Assembly (NCBI GenBank): GCA_903877135.1
Contig: CAIRCN010000038.1
Coordinates: forward strand, 124,001 to 188,000
Reading direction: 5' to 3'
Source of the DNA: an uncultured Opitutia bacterium
GTDB lineage: Bacteria > Verrucomicrobiota > Verrucomicrobiia > Opitutales > Opitutaceae
Length of the DNA stretch: 64,000 nt
Below the pieces are notes generated by a model that was not told the origin of the DNA, searched no databases, and saw only the letters and a list, made by a program, of their open reading frames with translations. The position numbers and the translations under genes are program-made. Positions within the stretch are counted from its first letter, which is position 1; each line of letters opens with the position of its first letter. Of the stretch, positions 8,418-18,276 are shown piece after piece.

Positions 8418-9731
8418 ATGAAACGCTCCGTATTCATTACCGCGCTCGCTCTCGCCGCCGTCGGTCTTGCGCTTCCCGCCCTTCGCGCCGAGGTCGATGT
8501 CTCCGCCGTCGAGAACCTCCGCCCCGCCCGCCCGGTCATCCCCAGCCGCACCTTCAACCTTGCTGACTTCGGCGCCGTCGGTGACGGCCACAAGCTCAAC
8601 ACGGCCGCGTTCGAAAAAGCCATCGCCGCGGTCAATCGCGCCGGCGGCGGCCGTCTCGTCGTCCCCAAAGGCGTCTTCGTCACCGCGCCTTTCAAACTCT
8701 GCTCGCGCCTCAACCTGCACCTCGAGGCCGGCGCGGTCATCCAAGCACCCGACAACTTCGCCGCCCTCGGGTTGCCCGATCCTGCCACGCTCCGCTCGCA
8801 GGCTGAAGTACACGCCCGCGTCAAAGTCCCCGCACCCCTCGTCAGCGGTCGTGACCTCCACGATGTCGCGCTCACCGGCCCCGGCACGATCGACGGTAGC
8901 GGCGCGCACTGGTGGGCGTGGTCCGAGCGCGCCGTGCGCAACCGCCACGAGCCCGACCGCATCGTTTACCAACGCCCCAATCTCGTCTCCATTGACCACT
9001 GCGAGCGCCTTCTCGTCGCCGATCTCACTCTCCGCAACTCCTCCAAATTTCACCTTGTCCCCAGCCACATCACCGACCTCACCATCGAGCACGTGAAGGT
9101 CCGCGCGCCGTTCGACGCGCCCAACACTGACGCCATCGACCCCGGCCCCGGCACCAACTTCCTTATTCGCGACTGCGACATCGACACCGGCGACGACGAC
9201 ATCGTGATCAAATCCGGCGGCACCAACATCCTGATCGAAAACTGCACCATCCGCCACGGCCACGGCCTCTCCATCGGCTCCGGCACCACCGTCGGCATCC
9301 ACCACATGCTCGTCCGCCACTGCACGCTCGATGGCACCGACAATGGCATTCGCATCAAATCCATGCGCGGCGCCGGCGGCCCGGTCGAAAATATCCGCTA
9401 CACCGACATCCGCATGCGCGGCGTGCCCAATGCCATCGTTCTCGACCTAAACTACGTCGACAACAACCGCCCCGACTTCCGCGGCGATCCCCGCAAGATT
9501 CCCTCTATTCATCACATCCTGATCGACCACGTCACCATCGAGGGCTCCGAACACGCCGGTCGCATCGTCGGCCTGCCCGAAAGTTTGATCACCGACATCA
9601 CGCTCCGCGACGTGACGATCACCGCCGAACAGGATTTCGTGATCCAGGACGCCGACCAGCCCGTCTGCGAGCGCGTCGTCCGCACGATCAAGCCCGGCGT
9701 CGCCCCCGCCCGCGAGAAATACAGAGAATAA
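8418..9731 (+). CDS. Exported glycoside hydrolase family 28 (polygalacturonase-like)
   Basis: A 437-residue right-handed beta-helix glycosidase with a signal peptide (K-R-S-V-F-I-T-A-L-A-L-A-A-V-G, ending A-L-R-A). N-L-A-D-F-G-A-V-G-D-G is the usual entry motif of this fold. The GH28 catalytic set is complete: Asn236-Thr-Asp238, Asp260-Asp261 in T-G-D-D-D-I-V-I-K-S-G, Gly281-His282-Gly283, and Arg312-Ile-Lys314. It should hydrolyse a galacturonan or a related uronic-acid/rhamnose linkage in the periplasm; GH28 also includes rhamnogalacturonases and xylogalacturonases, so the exact bond is open. The ATG at 8418 starts the signal peptide. No other pectin genes are visible nearby. Confidence 0.92.
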   Translation: MKRSVFITALALAAVGLALPALRAEVDVSAVENLRPARPVIPSRTFNLADFGAVGDGHKLNTAAFEKAIAAVNRAGGGRLVVPKGVFVTAPFKLCSRLNLHLEAGAVIQAPDNFAALGLPDPATLRSQAEVHARVKVPAPLVSGRDLHDVALTGPGTIDGSGAHWWAWSERAVRNRHEPDRIVYQRPNLVSIDHCERLLVADLTLRNSSKFHLVPSHITDLTIEHVKVRAPFDAPNTDAIDPGPGTNFLIRDCDIDTGDDDIVIKSGGTNILIENCTIRHGHGLSIGSGTTVGIHHMLVRHCTLDGTDNGIRIKSMRGAGGPVENIRYTDIRMRGVPNAIVLDLNYVDNNRPDFRGDPRKIPSIHHILIDHVTIEGSEHAGRIVGLPESLITDITLRDVTITAEQDFVIQDADQPVCERVVRTIKPGVAPAREKYRE

Positions 9732-9840
9732 TCCGTAGAACGCTTCGCGCGTTGCCCGGTTTCTCTTCTATCTGCCGGTGCAAGTCCCGCTTGCCAGCCG
9801 GCTGCCGGCCACTACATGTCACCCCTTCATTTTTCATCCT

Positions 9841-10455
9841 ATGAACGATTCCGAAATCAACGAACTCAAGGGCTTCATCGCCGATCTCAAGGCCGACCGC
9901 CAGGCGACCAAGGACAAGGAGAAGCGCGAAGCGTGGACGAAATACACCTCGCTCTCCATCGTCTTCATCGCCGTCCTCGCCGCCGTCGCCACCCAATACG
10001 GCGGCCGCTACTCCTCGCGCGTGCTCGTCAACCTCAACGACGCCACGTTCAGTCAGGCCAAGGCCACCGACCAGTGGAGCTACTACGAGGCCAAGTCCAT
10101 CAAGCAGAGCCTCGCCGAGAACGAGCATGAACGGCTTGTGCACACCGGCGGTGCCGATCCCGCCCTCGCCGCTTTGGCCGCAAAACTACAGGCCAAGGTC
10201 GCGCGTTACGAAAAGGAGAAGAGCGAGATCACGAAAGAAGCCAAATCGTTTGAGGAGAAGCGCGACGCCGCCCGCGACATCGCGACGCTGAACAGCAAAC
10301 TAGGAGGCGAGATGGGCTTCGCCGTCTCGCTCTTCCAGATCGCCATCGCCATCGCCTCGATCTGCCTCGTCATGAAGAAAAAGCCGCTGTGGTATCTCTC
10401 GCTCGCCGTCGCCGCCCTCGCCACCGCGCAGATGATGCACACGCTGCTGCATTGA
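9841..10455 (+). CDS. DUF4337 membrane protein
   Basis: A 204-residue protein with one transmembrane segment after a charged N-terminus (K-D-K-E-K-R-E-A-W-T-K-Y-T-S-L-S-I-V-F-I-A-V-L broken here by family pattern), a central helical, Lys/Glu-rich stretch around residues 95-150 that could form a coiled coil, and two further hydrophobic segments at the C-terminus. This layout and the T-x-A-x-Q-W-S-Y-Y-E-A-K-S-I-K motif match DUF4337. The function is unknown. The ATG at 9841 was chosen because it begins the conserved N-terminus. It follows the GH28 gene by 109 bases on the same strand. Confidence 0.82.
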   Translation: MNDSEINELKGFIADLKADRQATKDKEKREAWTKYTSLSIVFIAVLAAVATQYGGRYSSRVLVNLNDATFSQAKATDQWSYYEAKSIKQSLAENEHERLVHTGGADPALAALAAKLQAKVARYEKEKSEITKEAKSFEEKRDAARDIATLNSKLGGEMGFAVSLFQIAIAIASICLVMKKKPLWYLSLAVAALATAQMMHTLLH

Positions 10456-10500
10456 CCCGGCGCGGGGTCCAGCCGCAACCGGAATTTCGCGTTGGCGGCC

Positions 10501-10553
10501 TGGCGCTTGGAGCTTTATTGGAACTTGGAGGTTGAAACTTGGTGCTTCCCAGC
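10501..10553. repeat. Heptad repeat upstream of a membrane-protein gene
   Basis: About seven 7-base units of the type CTTGGAG / GGAACTT / GAAACTT / GGTGCTT occur between the DUF4337 gene and the next start. The terminal TTGGTGCTTCCCAG is shared, apart from one base, with the repeat at 8385-8398. Confidence 0.55.
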
Positions 10554-10600
10554 GCGCCTCATCCTCTGCTAGTCACACGTTCGTTCGATCGCCTTTCGCC

Positions 10601-11176
10601 ATGCCAGAAACCGCCTATCCTACCACGCGCCCGGCTCCCCGGTTTCTCACCCTGACTGTCGCCCGCGAGCTCGGCATCCTGCTGGCGCTATCGTTGCTGT
10701 TTCCCTTCATGGTGCATCTCATCCCCGTCCCGGAGGAGGCGCGGCTCGGCCAACGCCTGCTGCCGATGTTCTACGCGCCGCTGCTCGGTGTGCTATGGGG
10801 CCGGCCGCGCATGGCAGCGCTGGTCGCCATGCTGGCGTCGTGGCTCAACTGGCTGCTGACGCGGCATCCCTCGCCCCCAGGCGCCGCCCTCATGAGTCTT
10901 GAACTCTTAGTTTTCGTCGGCACAGTCGCGACCTTGCAGGCCCGTCTGGGCTTGCGCTGGTTTCTGGCGATTCCTAGCTATGTCGCCGGCAAAACAGCCA
11001 CAGTCGCCGCCGCAGGGTTGTTTCCCGTGCTGATCGGCGGCCGCCCGCTGCTGGCGTGGGTCACCAATGCCCTGGGGCAAGGCCTGCCTGGTCTCGCGAT
11101 CCTCGTCGTCCTCACCGTGTTCGTGCTGAATTTTTACCCGCCCAGCTCTTCCGGCGAGGGCCCTGCCGCCGCTTGA
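10601..11176 (+). CDS. Small integral membrane protein, possibly ECF-transporter S component-like
   Basis: A 191-residue protein with about six hydrophobic segments and a short soluble tail. The N-terminal L-A-L-S-L-L-F-P-F-M-V-H-L-I-P-V-P, the M-F-Y-A-P-L-L-G-V-L-W-G-R-P turn and the overall size recall the substrate-binding S components of ECF-type vitamin transporters, but no T component or ATPase is nearby and no substrate motif is visible. This is an inference from topology only. The ATG at 10601 follows a heptad repeat and a 47-base spacer. The frame is open upstream, but the earlier ATG at 10532 lies within the repeat. Confidence 0.6.
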   Translation: MPETAYPTTRPAPRFLTLTVARELGILLALSLLFPFMVHLIPVPEEARLGQRLLPMFYAPLLGVLWGRPRMAALVAMLASWLNWLLTRHPSPPGAALMSLELLVFVGTVATLQARLGLRWFLAIPSYVAGKTATVAAAGLFPVLIGGRPLLAWVTNALGQGLPGLAILVVLTVFVLNFYPPSSSGEGPAAA

Positions 11177-11358
11177 CGGAGAGCCACCCGCCGAACACGT
11201 CTCGAGTAAAGACCAGCGCCGAGGCGAGGCGACAAGCGATCCGCTTGATTCAGAGGTAACCCGCCTTTTCGCGAACCGCCTGAACCGGGCCGGATTTCAG
11301 CGCTGGGATTTTCCTCGGGGCCCTCCCGATTAGAACATCAGGTTGGTGCATTGGACCC

Positions 11359-12594
11359 TTACTTGGTCCGGTCGGTTGAATCTTGGATCTCGTCCTTCGG
11401 CGCCAGCGTGCGCAGCGCGAGCCAGCCGATCAGACCGCTCACCGCAATGGTTGCCGTCATCGGTCCCGCCGTGCCGTCATGCCGCAGCCCCACGAGCGCG
11501 CCGGCAGTGCCGCCGAGCACGTATTGCGCCGTGCCTAACACCGAGGACGCGCTGCCCGCCGCCTCCGCATAGGGCTCCATCGCGAGCGCCGCAATGTTCG
11601 GAAAAATCGAGCCCGCCGCAGCCAGCGTGACGAAAAGTAGAACCATGAGTGCCGGCAGGCCGCCCCACCCCGTTGCGCCCGCCAGTGCCAGCAGCATCAC
11701 CGTGACCGCCAGCAGGGCATAGGCTCGGCTCAGCAATGTGCGCAGCGAGTGCCGGAGCAGTAGAATGCGGTTGAGCTGCGCCGCCCCGATGACCGCGAGG
11801 GAATTGAGTCCGAACACGAGCGCGAACTTTTGCGGCGACATGCCATAATGCCCGATGAAAACCGCCGACGCGCCGGTGATGTAGGCGAACAATACGCCCG
11901 AGGCGCACGCCGCCGCCGCCGCGTAGCCCACGAACCGCCGATGCGTAAGCATGCGACCGTAGCCGCGCAGCACGGCGCCCAGCCCACCGTGCACCCGCCG
12001 CTCCGGTCGCAGCGACTCTGGCAGCGCAAACACCACCAACGCCGCACACAGCAGGCCGAAAACCGTCAGCACCACGAAAATCCCACGCCAGCCGGTGAGC
12101 CGGAGCAGCTGCCCGCCCAGCAGCGGCGCCAGAATGGGCGCCGCGCCCATCACGAGCATCAGCTGCGCAAACATCCGCGCCGCGTCGCTCACCTCAAACC
12201 AATCACGCACCACCGCGCGTGTCACGACGAGCCCCGCGCCGCCGCCGAGCGCCATCACTAGCCGCCACGCCAGCAACGCCCCGATTCCTTGCGCTCGCGC
12301 GCAGCCCACCGCCGCCAAGGCAAAGAGCAGCGCCCCGGCGAACAGCGGCGCGCGCCGGCCGATCCGGTCCGCCACCGGCCCGTAAAAAGCCTGCGCCACC
12401 GCCATGCCCGCGAGAAAGACCGACACTGTGAACTCCACCGCGCCCACCTCCACACGCAGATCGTGCGCGATGGCCGGGAACGCCGGCAGATACATGTCGA
12501 TCGCCAGCGGTGCGAACGCTGTCAGTGCGCCGAGTAGCAGCACAAGTCGCCCGTGCGGCATCGTCGGCGTAGTGCGCTGTGCATCGCTTGTCAT
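11359..12594 (-). CDS. Bcr/CflA family MFS efflux transporter
   Basis: A 411-residue major-facilitator protein with about twelve hydrophobic segments. The first segment ends in A-I-D-M-Y-L-P-A-F-P-A-I, a signature of Bcr/CflA drug-resistance transporters, and the loop R-I-G-R-R-A-P-L-F-A-G after the second segment is the MFS motif. The start ATG at 12594 overlaps the stop of the upstream menE-like gene (ATGA), so the two are probably translationally coupled. Members of this family export bicyclomycin, chloramphenicol or sulfonamides in other species; whether this one exports a drug or a metabolite of the men pathway is unknown. Confidence 0.88.
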   Translation of the reverse strand: MTSDAQRTTPTMPHGRLVLLLGALTAFAPLAIDMYLPAFPAIAHDLRVEVGAVEFTVSVFLAGMAVAQAFYGPVADRIGRRAPLFAGALLFALAAVGCARAQGIGALLAWRLVMALGGGAGLVVTRAVVRDWFEVSDAARMFAQLMLVMGAAPILAPLLGGQLLRLTGWRGIFVVLTVFGLLCAALVVFALPESLRPERRVHGGLGAVLRGYGRMLTHRRFVGYAAAAACASGVLFAYITGASAVFIGHYGMSPQKFALVFGLNSLAVIGAAQLNRILLLRHSLRTLLSRAYALLAVTVMLLALAGATGWGGLPALMVLLFVTLAAAGSIFPNIAALAMEPYAEAAGSASSVLGTAQYVLGGTAGALVGLRHDGTAGPMTATIAVSGLIGWLALRTLAPKDEIQDSTDRTK

Positions 12595-13748
12595 CTCACG
12601 GCATCCGGAGCATTCTTTCCGGGCAAATCCTGCGCGCGCCGAACGGCGTCGATTAGCGACTTGCGGTCTAATTTTCCTTGCGCGTTGCGCGGCCATTCCG
12701 TCACCGCAAGAGCAAGATAGCGCTTGGGCCGCTGGTATGCGGGCAACAAGGCGAGACCCGTCGTCACCCGATCAAGATTCGGCTCGGCGCCGCCTGCGGG
12801 GTGACACGCCACCACCTGCTCCCCCCACTCCGCATCCGGCACACCCACGACCGCCACGTCGGAAAATTCTCCCGTGGCCCGCAATGCCGTCTCTACCTCC
12901 GCCGGGTTGACCTTCTCGCCTCCCGTGATGATCAGCGCATCGCGCCGCCCGAGAATGTGCCAGTGCCCCTGCGCATCGGCGTGCGCGAGGTCCTCGGTCT
13001 CGAAACACCGCCCGTCGCTCAGCTTCGGGAAATACCCGCGAAACACCGACTCTCCCTCGATCCGCAATGTGCCAGCGTCCGTCAGTGTCAGCCGTGCATG
13101 TGGCAGTGCGCTGCCGCTGCTCCGTGCGCCATTGAGAAATTCTTCCGGTCGCAACGCCGCCACCATCGCCGCCGTCTCCGTCATCCCATAGCTGAGCGAA
13201 ATCGGAAGCTCCGCCAGCGCCGCCGCGTCGGTCAACGCCGGCCACACTGGGCCGCCGCCCACAAAGATCACTTTGAAATCACGCAACCACGCCACTGCCG
13301 CCGCCGAAGCCATCAGCCGCTGCAATTGGGTCGGCACAAGTGAAATCACCCAGTCGACGCCTTTCCGCAGCGCCGGTATCTCACCGGCTTCCAATTTTTT
13401 CCAGGACCACGCGACATGCGTGCCGCCGGTCGTCGCACACCGCACCCGCACCATCAAGCCGCTCACGTGATGCGCCGGCAGCACATCGACGGCGTTGACG
13501 CGCCCGAGCCCAAAATGCGCGCAGAATCCCTCCACCGCCGCCCCGAGCGTCCATTCATCGTGTCGCGCAAACTTCCGCGCCCCGCTCGTGCCCCCGCTCG
13601 GAACCATCAGCCAGCCGCGTTCGCCGCCAGCAACCGCGGCGGCTATCTCAACCTCACCGTGTTTCGGCTCGCACAGAAAAAAGTTACTGTCGCACTCGAC
13701 GGCGCAGCCGGTGGCGCGGACGAGCGCAATCAGTTCAGCGCGTTCCAT
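12591..13748 (-). CDS. menE: o-Succinylbenzoate-CoA ligase-like AMP-binding enzyme
   Basis: A 385-residue member of the acyl-adenylate-forming family. Visible motifs are the ATP loop P-S-G-G-T-S-G-A-R-K (about residue 50), S-Y-G-M-T-E-T near the middle, and the C-terminal G-R-R-D-A-L-I-I-T-G-G-E-K-V-N-P-A-E-V-E hinge, then Q-G-K-L-D-R with its conserved Lys. It would join o-succinylbenzoate to CoA in menaquinone synthesis. The protein is somewhat shorter than usual MenE (about 450) because the N-terminal domain is reduced. The start overlaps the menC stop by 19 bases, which together with the adjoining menC supports the assignment. The ATG at 13748 was chosen for its fit to M-E-R-A-E-L-I. Confidence 0.85.
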   Translation of the reverse strand: MERAELIALVRATGCAVECDSNFFLCEPKHGEVEIAAAVAGGERGWLMVPSGGTSGARKFARHDEWTLGAAVEGFCAHFGLGRVNAVDVLPAHHVSGLMVRVRCATTGGTHVAWSWKKLEAGEIPALRKGVDWVISLVPTQLQRLMASAAAVAWLRDFKVIFVGGGPVWPALTDAAALAELPISLSYGMTETAAMVAALRPEEFLNGARSSGSALPHARLTLTDAGTLRIEGESVFRGYFPKLSDGRCFETEDLAHADAQGHWHILGRRDALIITGGEKVNPAEVETALRATGEFSDVAVVGVPDAEWGEQVVACHPAGGAEPNLDRVTTGLALLPAYQRPKRYLALAVTEWPRNAQGKLDRKSLIDAVRRAQDLPGKNAPDAVR

Positions 13749-14734
13749 ACGGCCTCCGGGTCGATCCGCGCCACGTCCTCCCAGTGCAGAAAAGGCATCG
13801 CCTGCGGCCCGTCGCACCGCGCGTCGGCAAACAGCGGCCACACGCCGAAGCCCAGCGCCCGGCGTTCACCCGGCCACGTAAACGCCGCCGCCAACGCCGC
13901 CTGCGCGCCCACCGCCGTCTCCAGCGCCGATGAAAACACGACCGCCGCCCGCGCCGCCGCCAGCCGCGCCAGCGCCGCCACCGGATCGCCCAGCAGCGAC
14001 GGTTTCACGACAAACACCCCCGGCCAGCCCGCGCCCAGCCACTGCTCGACATCGCCGTCGCTCACCAATGATTCATCGAGTGCCAGCGGCGTCGGAAAAT
14101 CGTGCGCGAGCCCCAGCAGCAGATCGTCCGCCCCACGCGCCCCGGCGGCGACCGGTTGCTCGACAAACTCCACCGGCCGCTCCACGCAGCGCCCGAGCCA
14201 GCGCTCGGCGACGCGACGGTCCCACGCGCCGTTGGCGTCGAGCCGCAATTTCGCGCCGTCCGGCAGCGCCGCGCACAAATCGTCGAGCAGCGCCAGCTCG
14301 TCCGCCGCATCGGTGACGCCGACCTTCCATTTGAACACGCGGAACCCCGCCTCCGCCTTCGGCCCCACCAGCTCCAGCGCCGCCCGCCCCGCGGGCAGCA
14401 GGGCCGCGACGCCCAAACTCGGATGCGCGGGCGTGCCCGGCAGCGCAACCTGCGCCGCCGCCAGCGCATTTTTCAAACACGGCAACCGCCCCGGCACCGC
14501 CGCCAGTCGCGTCGCGTCCACACGCCCGCCCAGTTCGCGCAAAGCCGCCTCCGCCTCGTCCACGCTCTCCGTGCCGAACCACGGAATCGGCGCCCCCTCG
14601 CCGTAGCCCGCCGCGCCGTCCGCCGCCTCCAGCCGCACGATCAACCCTTCGCGCTCGGGCCACCAGCCATGCGCCGTCCGCACAGGCGCGCGAAACGGCA
14701 GACGGTAGCGGCGGAATTGCAGGAGATGGCTCAC
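13730..14734 (-). CDS. menC: o-Succinylbenzoate synthase
   Basis: A 334-residue enolase-superfamily enzyme that dehydrates SHCHC to o-succinylbenzoate in menaquinone synthesis. The catalytic residues are in order: the Lys-x-Lys of F-K-W-K-V-G, the metal ligands Asp in L-R-L-D-A-N-G-A-W, Glu in F-V-E-Q-P and Asp in A-L-D-E-S, and the second catalytic Lys in V-V-K-P-S. The N-terminal [17 protein letters not shown] is typical. It heads a minus-strand unit menC-menE-MFS with overlapping ends. The remaining men genes are outside the window. Related N-acylamino-acid racemases share these residues, but the menE neighbour favours MenC. Confidence 0.92.
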   Translation of the reverse strand: MSHLLQFRRYRLPFRAPVRTAHGWWPEREGLIVRLEAADGAAGYGEGAPIPWFGTESVDEAEAALRELGGRVDATRLAAVPGRLPCLKNALAAAQVALPGTPAHPSLGVAALLPAGRAALELVGPKAEAGFRVFKWKVGVTDAADELALLDDLCAALPDGAKLRLDANGAWDRRVAERWLGRCVERPVEFVEQPVAAGARGADDLLLGLAHDFPTPLALDESLVSDGDVEQWLGAGWPGVFVVKPSLLGDPVAALARLAAARAAVVFSSALETAVGAQAALAAAFTWPGERRALGFGVWPLFADARCDGPQAMPFLHWEDVARIDPEAVWNALN

Positions 14735-14815
14735 GCCCCCACCTCATACACCTGCGGCCCCGCGCGCAAACCAGACTTTCTGTTTGCGCTGGTCGTCCGC
14801 CGCCTTATCCCGTTC

Positions 14816-16402
14816 ATGGCAACCATGACGAAGGTTGCCCAGTCCTCCACCGCCAGCGCTGATGCCGCGTTCTACTTGCCTGCCGGCGCTTTTTTCCGCG
14901 CCAATCTGCCCACGGCGCTCACGTTCGACGACGTGTCGCTCGCCACGCTCTACTCGGAGATTCTGCCGAAGGACGCCGACACCTCCACTGCGCTCAGCGA
15001 CACCCTGCGCCTCCAAATCCCGGTGATCTCGTCCGACATGGACACTGTCACCGAGTCGCGCATGGCAATCGCCATGGCCCTCAACGGCGGCCTCGGCCTC
15101 ATCCATTACAACATGGCGCCAAAGGACCAGATCAAGGAGGTCGCCCGAGTGAAGCGCCACATCCACGGCCTCATCCAAGACCCGATCACTGTCACACCCA
15201 GCCAGCTTATTGGCGAGATCCTCGCCATGATAGAGACGAAGCGTTTCGCATTCTCCACCTTTCCCGTCGTCGACGAAAACGGCCGCCTCGCCGGCTTGCT
15301 CTCCGGCAACGTCGTCAAAGACCGCTACAAAACCAAACGCGTCGCCGACGTGATGACCGCGCGCGCCGGCCTCATCACCGAAAAGGAAAGCGCTGTCGCC
15401 AAAGATCCGATCCGCGCCGCCGATCACTTTTTCTCCTCCCATGTCGGCCTTAACAAGATGCTCGTCGTCGACGGCGAAGACCACCTGCGCGGGCTCGTGA
15501 CCAGCTCCGACGTGGAGAAAATCACGAGCGAGTCGAAGTCCCGCCGCAAACCGGCGCGCGACGCCCAGTTTCGTCTCGTCGTGGGCGCGGCGCTCTCGCC
15601 CGTGCGCAAATCTGACGGCTCCCTCGACCGCGACCGTATTCTCGAGCACGTCAGCCATCTCGTAGCCGAGCACGTCGACTGCCTCGCTGTTTCCACCGCA
15701 CACGGCCACACCACCGGCGTCGGCGACGTCGTCAAACTCATCCGCGCCGCCCACCGTGGCCTCACGCTCGTCGCCGGCAACGTCACCAGCGCCGCCGGCG
15801 TGGAGTTTCTCGCCGATTGCGGCGCCAGCGCTATCAAGGTCGGCCAGGGTCCGGGCTCGATCTGCACGACACGTGTCGTCGCGGGCGTCGGCATCCCCCA
15901 ACTCACAGCCCTTTACGTCGCCAGCACCGCCGCACGCGTCAAGGGCGTGCGCCTCATCGCCGACGGCGGCATTACGAAGTCGGGTGACATCGTGAAGGCG
16001 CTCACCCTTTCCGACGCTGTCATCTGCGGCGGCCTACTCGCCGGCTGTCGCGAGGCGCCGGGCGAGATCATGGAGATCAGCGGCAAGGTTTATAAGCAAT
16101 ACCGCGGCATGGGCTCGCTCACCGCGATGAAGGCCGGCAGCGCCGCGCGCTACGGCCACGACAAAAATGACAACACCCGCAAGGTCGCCGCCGAAGGCAT
16201 CGAGGCGCTGAAGGAAGTCAGCGGCTCGGTCGACGACGTGCTCGCAAACCTGATCGGTGGCGTGCAAAGCGGCATGGGCTACCTCGGCGCTGCCAACCTC
16301 CCCGAACTCCGCGCCAAGGCCCGTTTCGTCCGCGTGAGCCCCGCCGGCCAGAAAGAAGCCGCCCCCCACGACGTGATCGAAGTTTCGACGCGAAAGAACT
16401 GA
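14816..16402 (+). CDS. guaB: IMP dehydrogenase (divergent)
   Basis: A 528-residue IMP dehydrogenase converting IMP to XMP with NAD, the committed step to GMP. The order is complete: N-terminal barrel (L-T-F-D-D-V-S-L, then [10 protein letters not shown]), a CBS pair at roughly residues 115-235, and the catalytic loop [11 protein letters not shown] with Cys350. I-A-D-G-G-I and Y-R-G-M-G-S-L follow. Odd points: the usual V-D-T-A-H-G-H reads V-S-T-A-H-G-H, so the NAD-contacting Asp is Ser, and the flap after Y-R-G-M-G-S-L is not the standard sequence. The ATG at 14816 is used; 14825 is a possible alternative. A 7-base inverted repeat (14764-14789) lies just before the start. Confidence 0.9.
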   Translation: MATMTKVAQSSTASADAAFYLPAGAFFRANLPTALTFDDVSLATLYSEILPKDADTSTALSDTLRLQIPVISSDMDTVTESRMAIAMALNGGLGLIHYNMAPKDQIKEVARVKRHIHGLIQDPITVTPSQLIGEILAMIETKRFAFSTFPVVDENGRLAGLLSGNVVKDRYKTKRVADVMTARAGLITEKESAVAKDPIRAADHFFSSHVGLNKMLVVDGEDHLRGLVTSSDVEKITSESKSRRKPARDAQFRLVVGAALSPVRKSDGSLDRDRILEHVSHLVAEHVDCLAVSTAHGHTTGVGDVVKLIRAAHRGLTLVAGNVTSAAGVEFLADCGASAIKVGQGPGSICTTRVVAGVGIPQLTALYVASTAARVKGVRLIADGGITKSGDIVKALTLSDAVICGGLLAGCREAPGEIMEISGKVYKQYRGMGSLTAMKAGSAARYGHDKNDNTRKVAAEGIEALKEVSGSVDDVLANLIGGVQSGMGYLGAANLPELRAKARFVRVSPAGQKEAAPHDVIEVSTRKN

Positions 16403-16463
16403 GCCCCGGGTTGGCCGCCCACATTGACCCGACGTCGGTGAGCCGGCATTCAACGTTCACCTC

Positions 16464-17966
16464 ATGACGACTCCCGCCAGCACCCAAGCACGCACCCTCC
16501 TGCAGAAAATCGCCCGCCGCGTGATGGTGGAGCGCGGGCTCGCCCCTGAGTTTACGCCCGCAGCCCTGGCTGAGCTCAATGCCATCAACGCCCCCGCGAT
16601 CGCGGCAGACGCCTCGACCCGCGATCTACGGCAGTTGCTGTGGTGCTCTATCGACAACAACGACTCGCGCGACCTCGACCAGCTCTCGGTCGCCGAGGCT
16701 CTGCCGTATGGCGCGACCAAGCTCCTCGTTGCCATCGCCGATGTTTCCGCCGTCGTGCGCCAGGGCTCGGCCATCGACGCGCACGCCCGGCAAAATACGA
16801 CCTCGGTCTACACCGCAGCCGAGATTTTTCCGATGCTGCCGGAGAAGCTCTCGACCGATCTCACTTCGCTCGGCTTCGCCGCTGACCGGCTCGCCATCGT
16901 CGTCGAGATGACCTTCTCCACCGAAGGTGCACTTACCGCCTCGGCTATCTATCCGGCCACGGTGCGCAACAGCGCGAAGCTCGCCTACAACAGCGTCGCC
17001 GCCTGGCTCGACGGCACCGCACCTGTGCCGCCGGCCATCGCCGCCGTCGCCGGCCTCGCTGACAATATCCGGCTCCAAGACCGCATCGCCCGCCGGCTCG
17101 CTGAACTGCGGCACCTCGGCGGCGCGCTCTCGCTCGAAACCATTCAGACCCGCCCGGTCTTCGCGGGCGCGCTCCTCACCGGCCTCGAAGCCGACACTCC
17201 CAACTCCGCCAAGCGCCTCATCGAGGACCTCATGATCGCATCAAACGGTGTGACTGCGCGCTTTCTAGCCGCGAAGAAATTCCCCTCGATCCGGCGCGTC
17301 GTGCGGATCCCGAAATACTGGAACCGCATCGTCGAGCTGGCCGCCGAGCACGGTTCGACTCTGCCGAAGGAGCCCGACGCAGTGGCGCTGGAGCATTTCC
17401 TCGTCGCCGCCAAGTCGGCCGACCCGGCCGGCTTCCCCGAGCTGTCACTCAGCGTAATTAAGCTGATGGGTGCAGGGGAATATGTTCTTGAGCTTCCCGG
17501 CGGCAACGTAGCTGGACACTTCGGACTGGCCGTCCGCGACTACGCCCACTCGACGGCGCCGAACCGGCGTTTTCCCGACGTGCTCACCCAGCGGCTGCTC
17601 AAAGCTGCGTTGGCAGGGCGGCCCCCGCCGTATGCCAGCGACGAGCTGGCTGCGCTCGCAAAACACTGCACCGAACAGGAAGACGCTGCCAAGAAAGTGG
17701 AACGGCAGGTGGGAAAATCCGCCGCCGCGATGCTGTTGTGCACCAGCATCGGCAAACAATTCGACGCGACCGTGACCGGCGCGTCCGACAAAGGCACTTG
17801 GGTGCGCCTCATGCAGCCACCCGTCGAGGGAAAACTGGACAGTGGTCCCGCCGGTCTCCGCGTCGGCGACCGGCTGCGCGTGCAGTTGGTGCACACGGAT
17901 GTGGACCGCGGTTTCATCGACTTCATCGGCATAGGACCCCGCCTCACGGCGAAGTCTGGAAGTTAA
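16464..17966 (+). CDS. RNB-domain exoribonuclease (RNase II/R family)
   Basis: A 500-residue protein built on the RNB fold, a 3'-5' exoribonuclease. The catalytic strand reads C-S-I-D-N-N-D-S-R-D-L-D-Q-L-S, giving three of the four Asp residues of RNase II; the fourth position is Gln, as in the short non-enteric RNB subfamily. A-Y-N-S-V-A-A-W-L, G-A-L-S-L-E and the H-F-G-L-A-V-R-D-Y-A-H-S-T-A-P-N-R-R-F-P-D block are family landmarks. An S1-like segment (K-Q-F-D-A-T-V-T-G-A-S-D-K-G-T-W-V-R) ends the protein. Cold-shock domains of RNase II/R are missing. It follows guaB by 61 bases on the same strand. A decayed copy of its 3' end lies near 19.1 kb. Confidence 0.88.
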   Translation: MTTPASTQARTLLQKIARRVMVERGLAPEFTPAALAELNAINAPAIAADASTRDLRQLLWCSIDNNDSRDLDQLSVAEALPYGATKLLVAIADVSAVVRQGSAIDAHARQNTTSVYTAAEIFPMLPEKLSTDLTSLGFAADRLAIVVEMTFSTEGALTASAIYPATVRNSAKLAYNSVAAWLDGTAPVPPAIAAVAGLADNIRLQDRIARRLAELRHLGGALSLETIQTRPVFAGALLTGLEADTPNSAKRLIEDLMIASNGVTARFLAAKKFPSIRRVVRIPKYWNRIVELAAEHGSTLPKEPDAVALEHFLVAAKSADPAGFPELSLSVIKLMGAGEYVLELPGGNVAGHFGLAVRDYAHSTAPNRRFPDVLTQRLLKAALAGRPPPYASDELAALAKHCTEQEDAAKKVERQVGKSAAAMLLCTSIGKQFDATVTGASDKGTWVRLMQPPVEGKLDSGPAGLRVGDRLRVQLVHTDVDRGFIDFIGIGPRLTAKSGS

Positions 17967-18130
17967 ACGCATAATTCATGACAGCGCGCACCGGCCACGA
18001 CTGTCGTGATCGACTGTCATAAATACGTGTCGCGTGCAGAAAATATGGCTTGCGATACCTCCGGCAAGACTTTGGGTCACCCGCCAAGTCACCCATGGAA
18101 GTTTTGTCGACGCTACGACATGCCAGCTCC

Positions 18131-18159
18131 GGGCAGTTTACTCTCCTGAGTAAATGCCC
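18131..18159 (+). terminator. Hairpin in the gap after the ribonuclease gene
   Basis: The 310-base gap 17967-18276 has no gene. It holds one strong hairpin: GGGCA-g-TTTACTC paired with GAGTAAA-TGCCC around a 4-base loop (one bulged base), followed by a short T run. It may end the guaB-RNB transcript, though it is 165 bases past the stop. The inverted repeat ATGACAG/CTGTCAT at 17978-18021 lies nearer the stop. Nothing else is recognised. Confidence 0.4.
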
Positions 18160-18276
18160 TTTGGCGTTGGCGACTCGTCTTGGCCCGCAAAAACGGACGG
18201 CAGATTCCATGGATCCTGCCCATCGAATCAGAACCCCGCCGATGGAAGTGGCCGAAAACCAACTTACATTAAATCG

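Noticed and set aside
14764-14789. Inverted repeat GCGCAAA/TTTGCGC before guaB considered as a purine riboswitch
   Set aside because: It is only one 7-base stem with no purine-aptamer core; an operator is possible but unsupported.
17978-18021. ATGACAG/CTGTCAT inverted repeat considered as an attachment site
   Set aside because: No integrase or tRNA is near; it is a short pair that could occur by chance.
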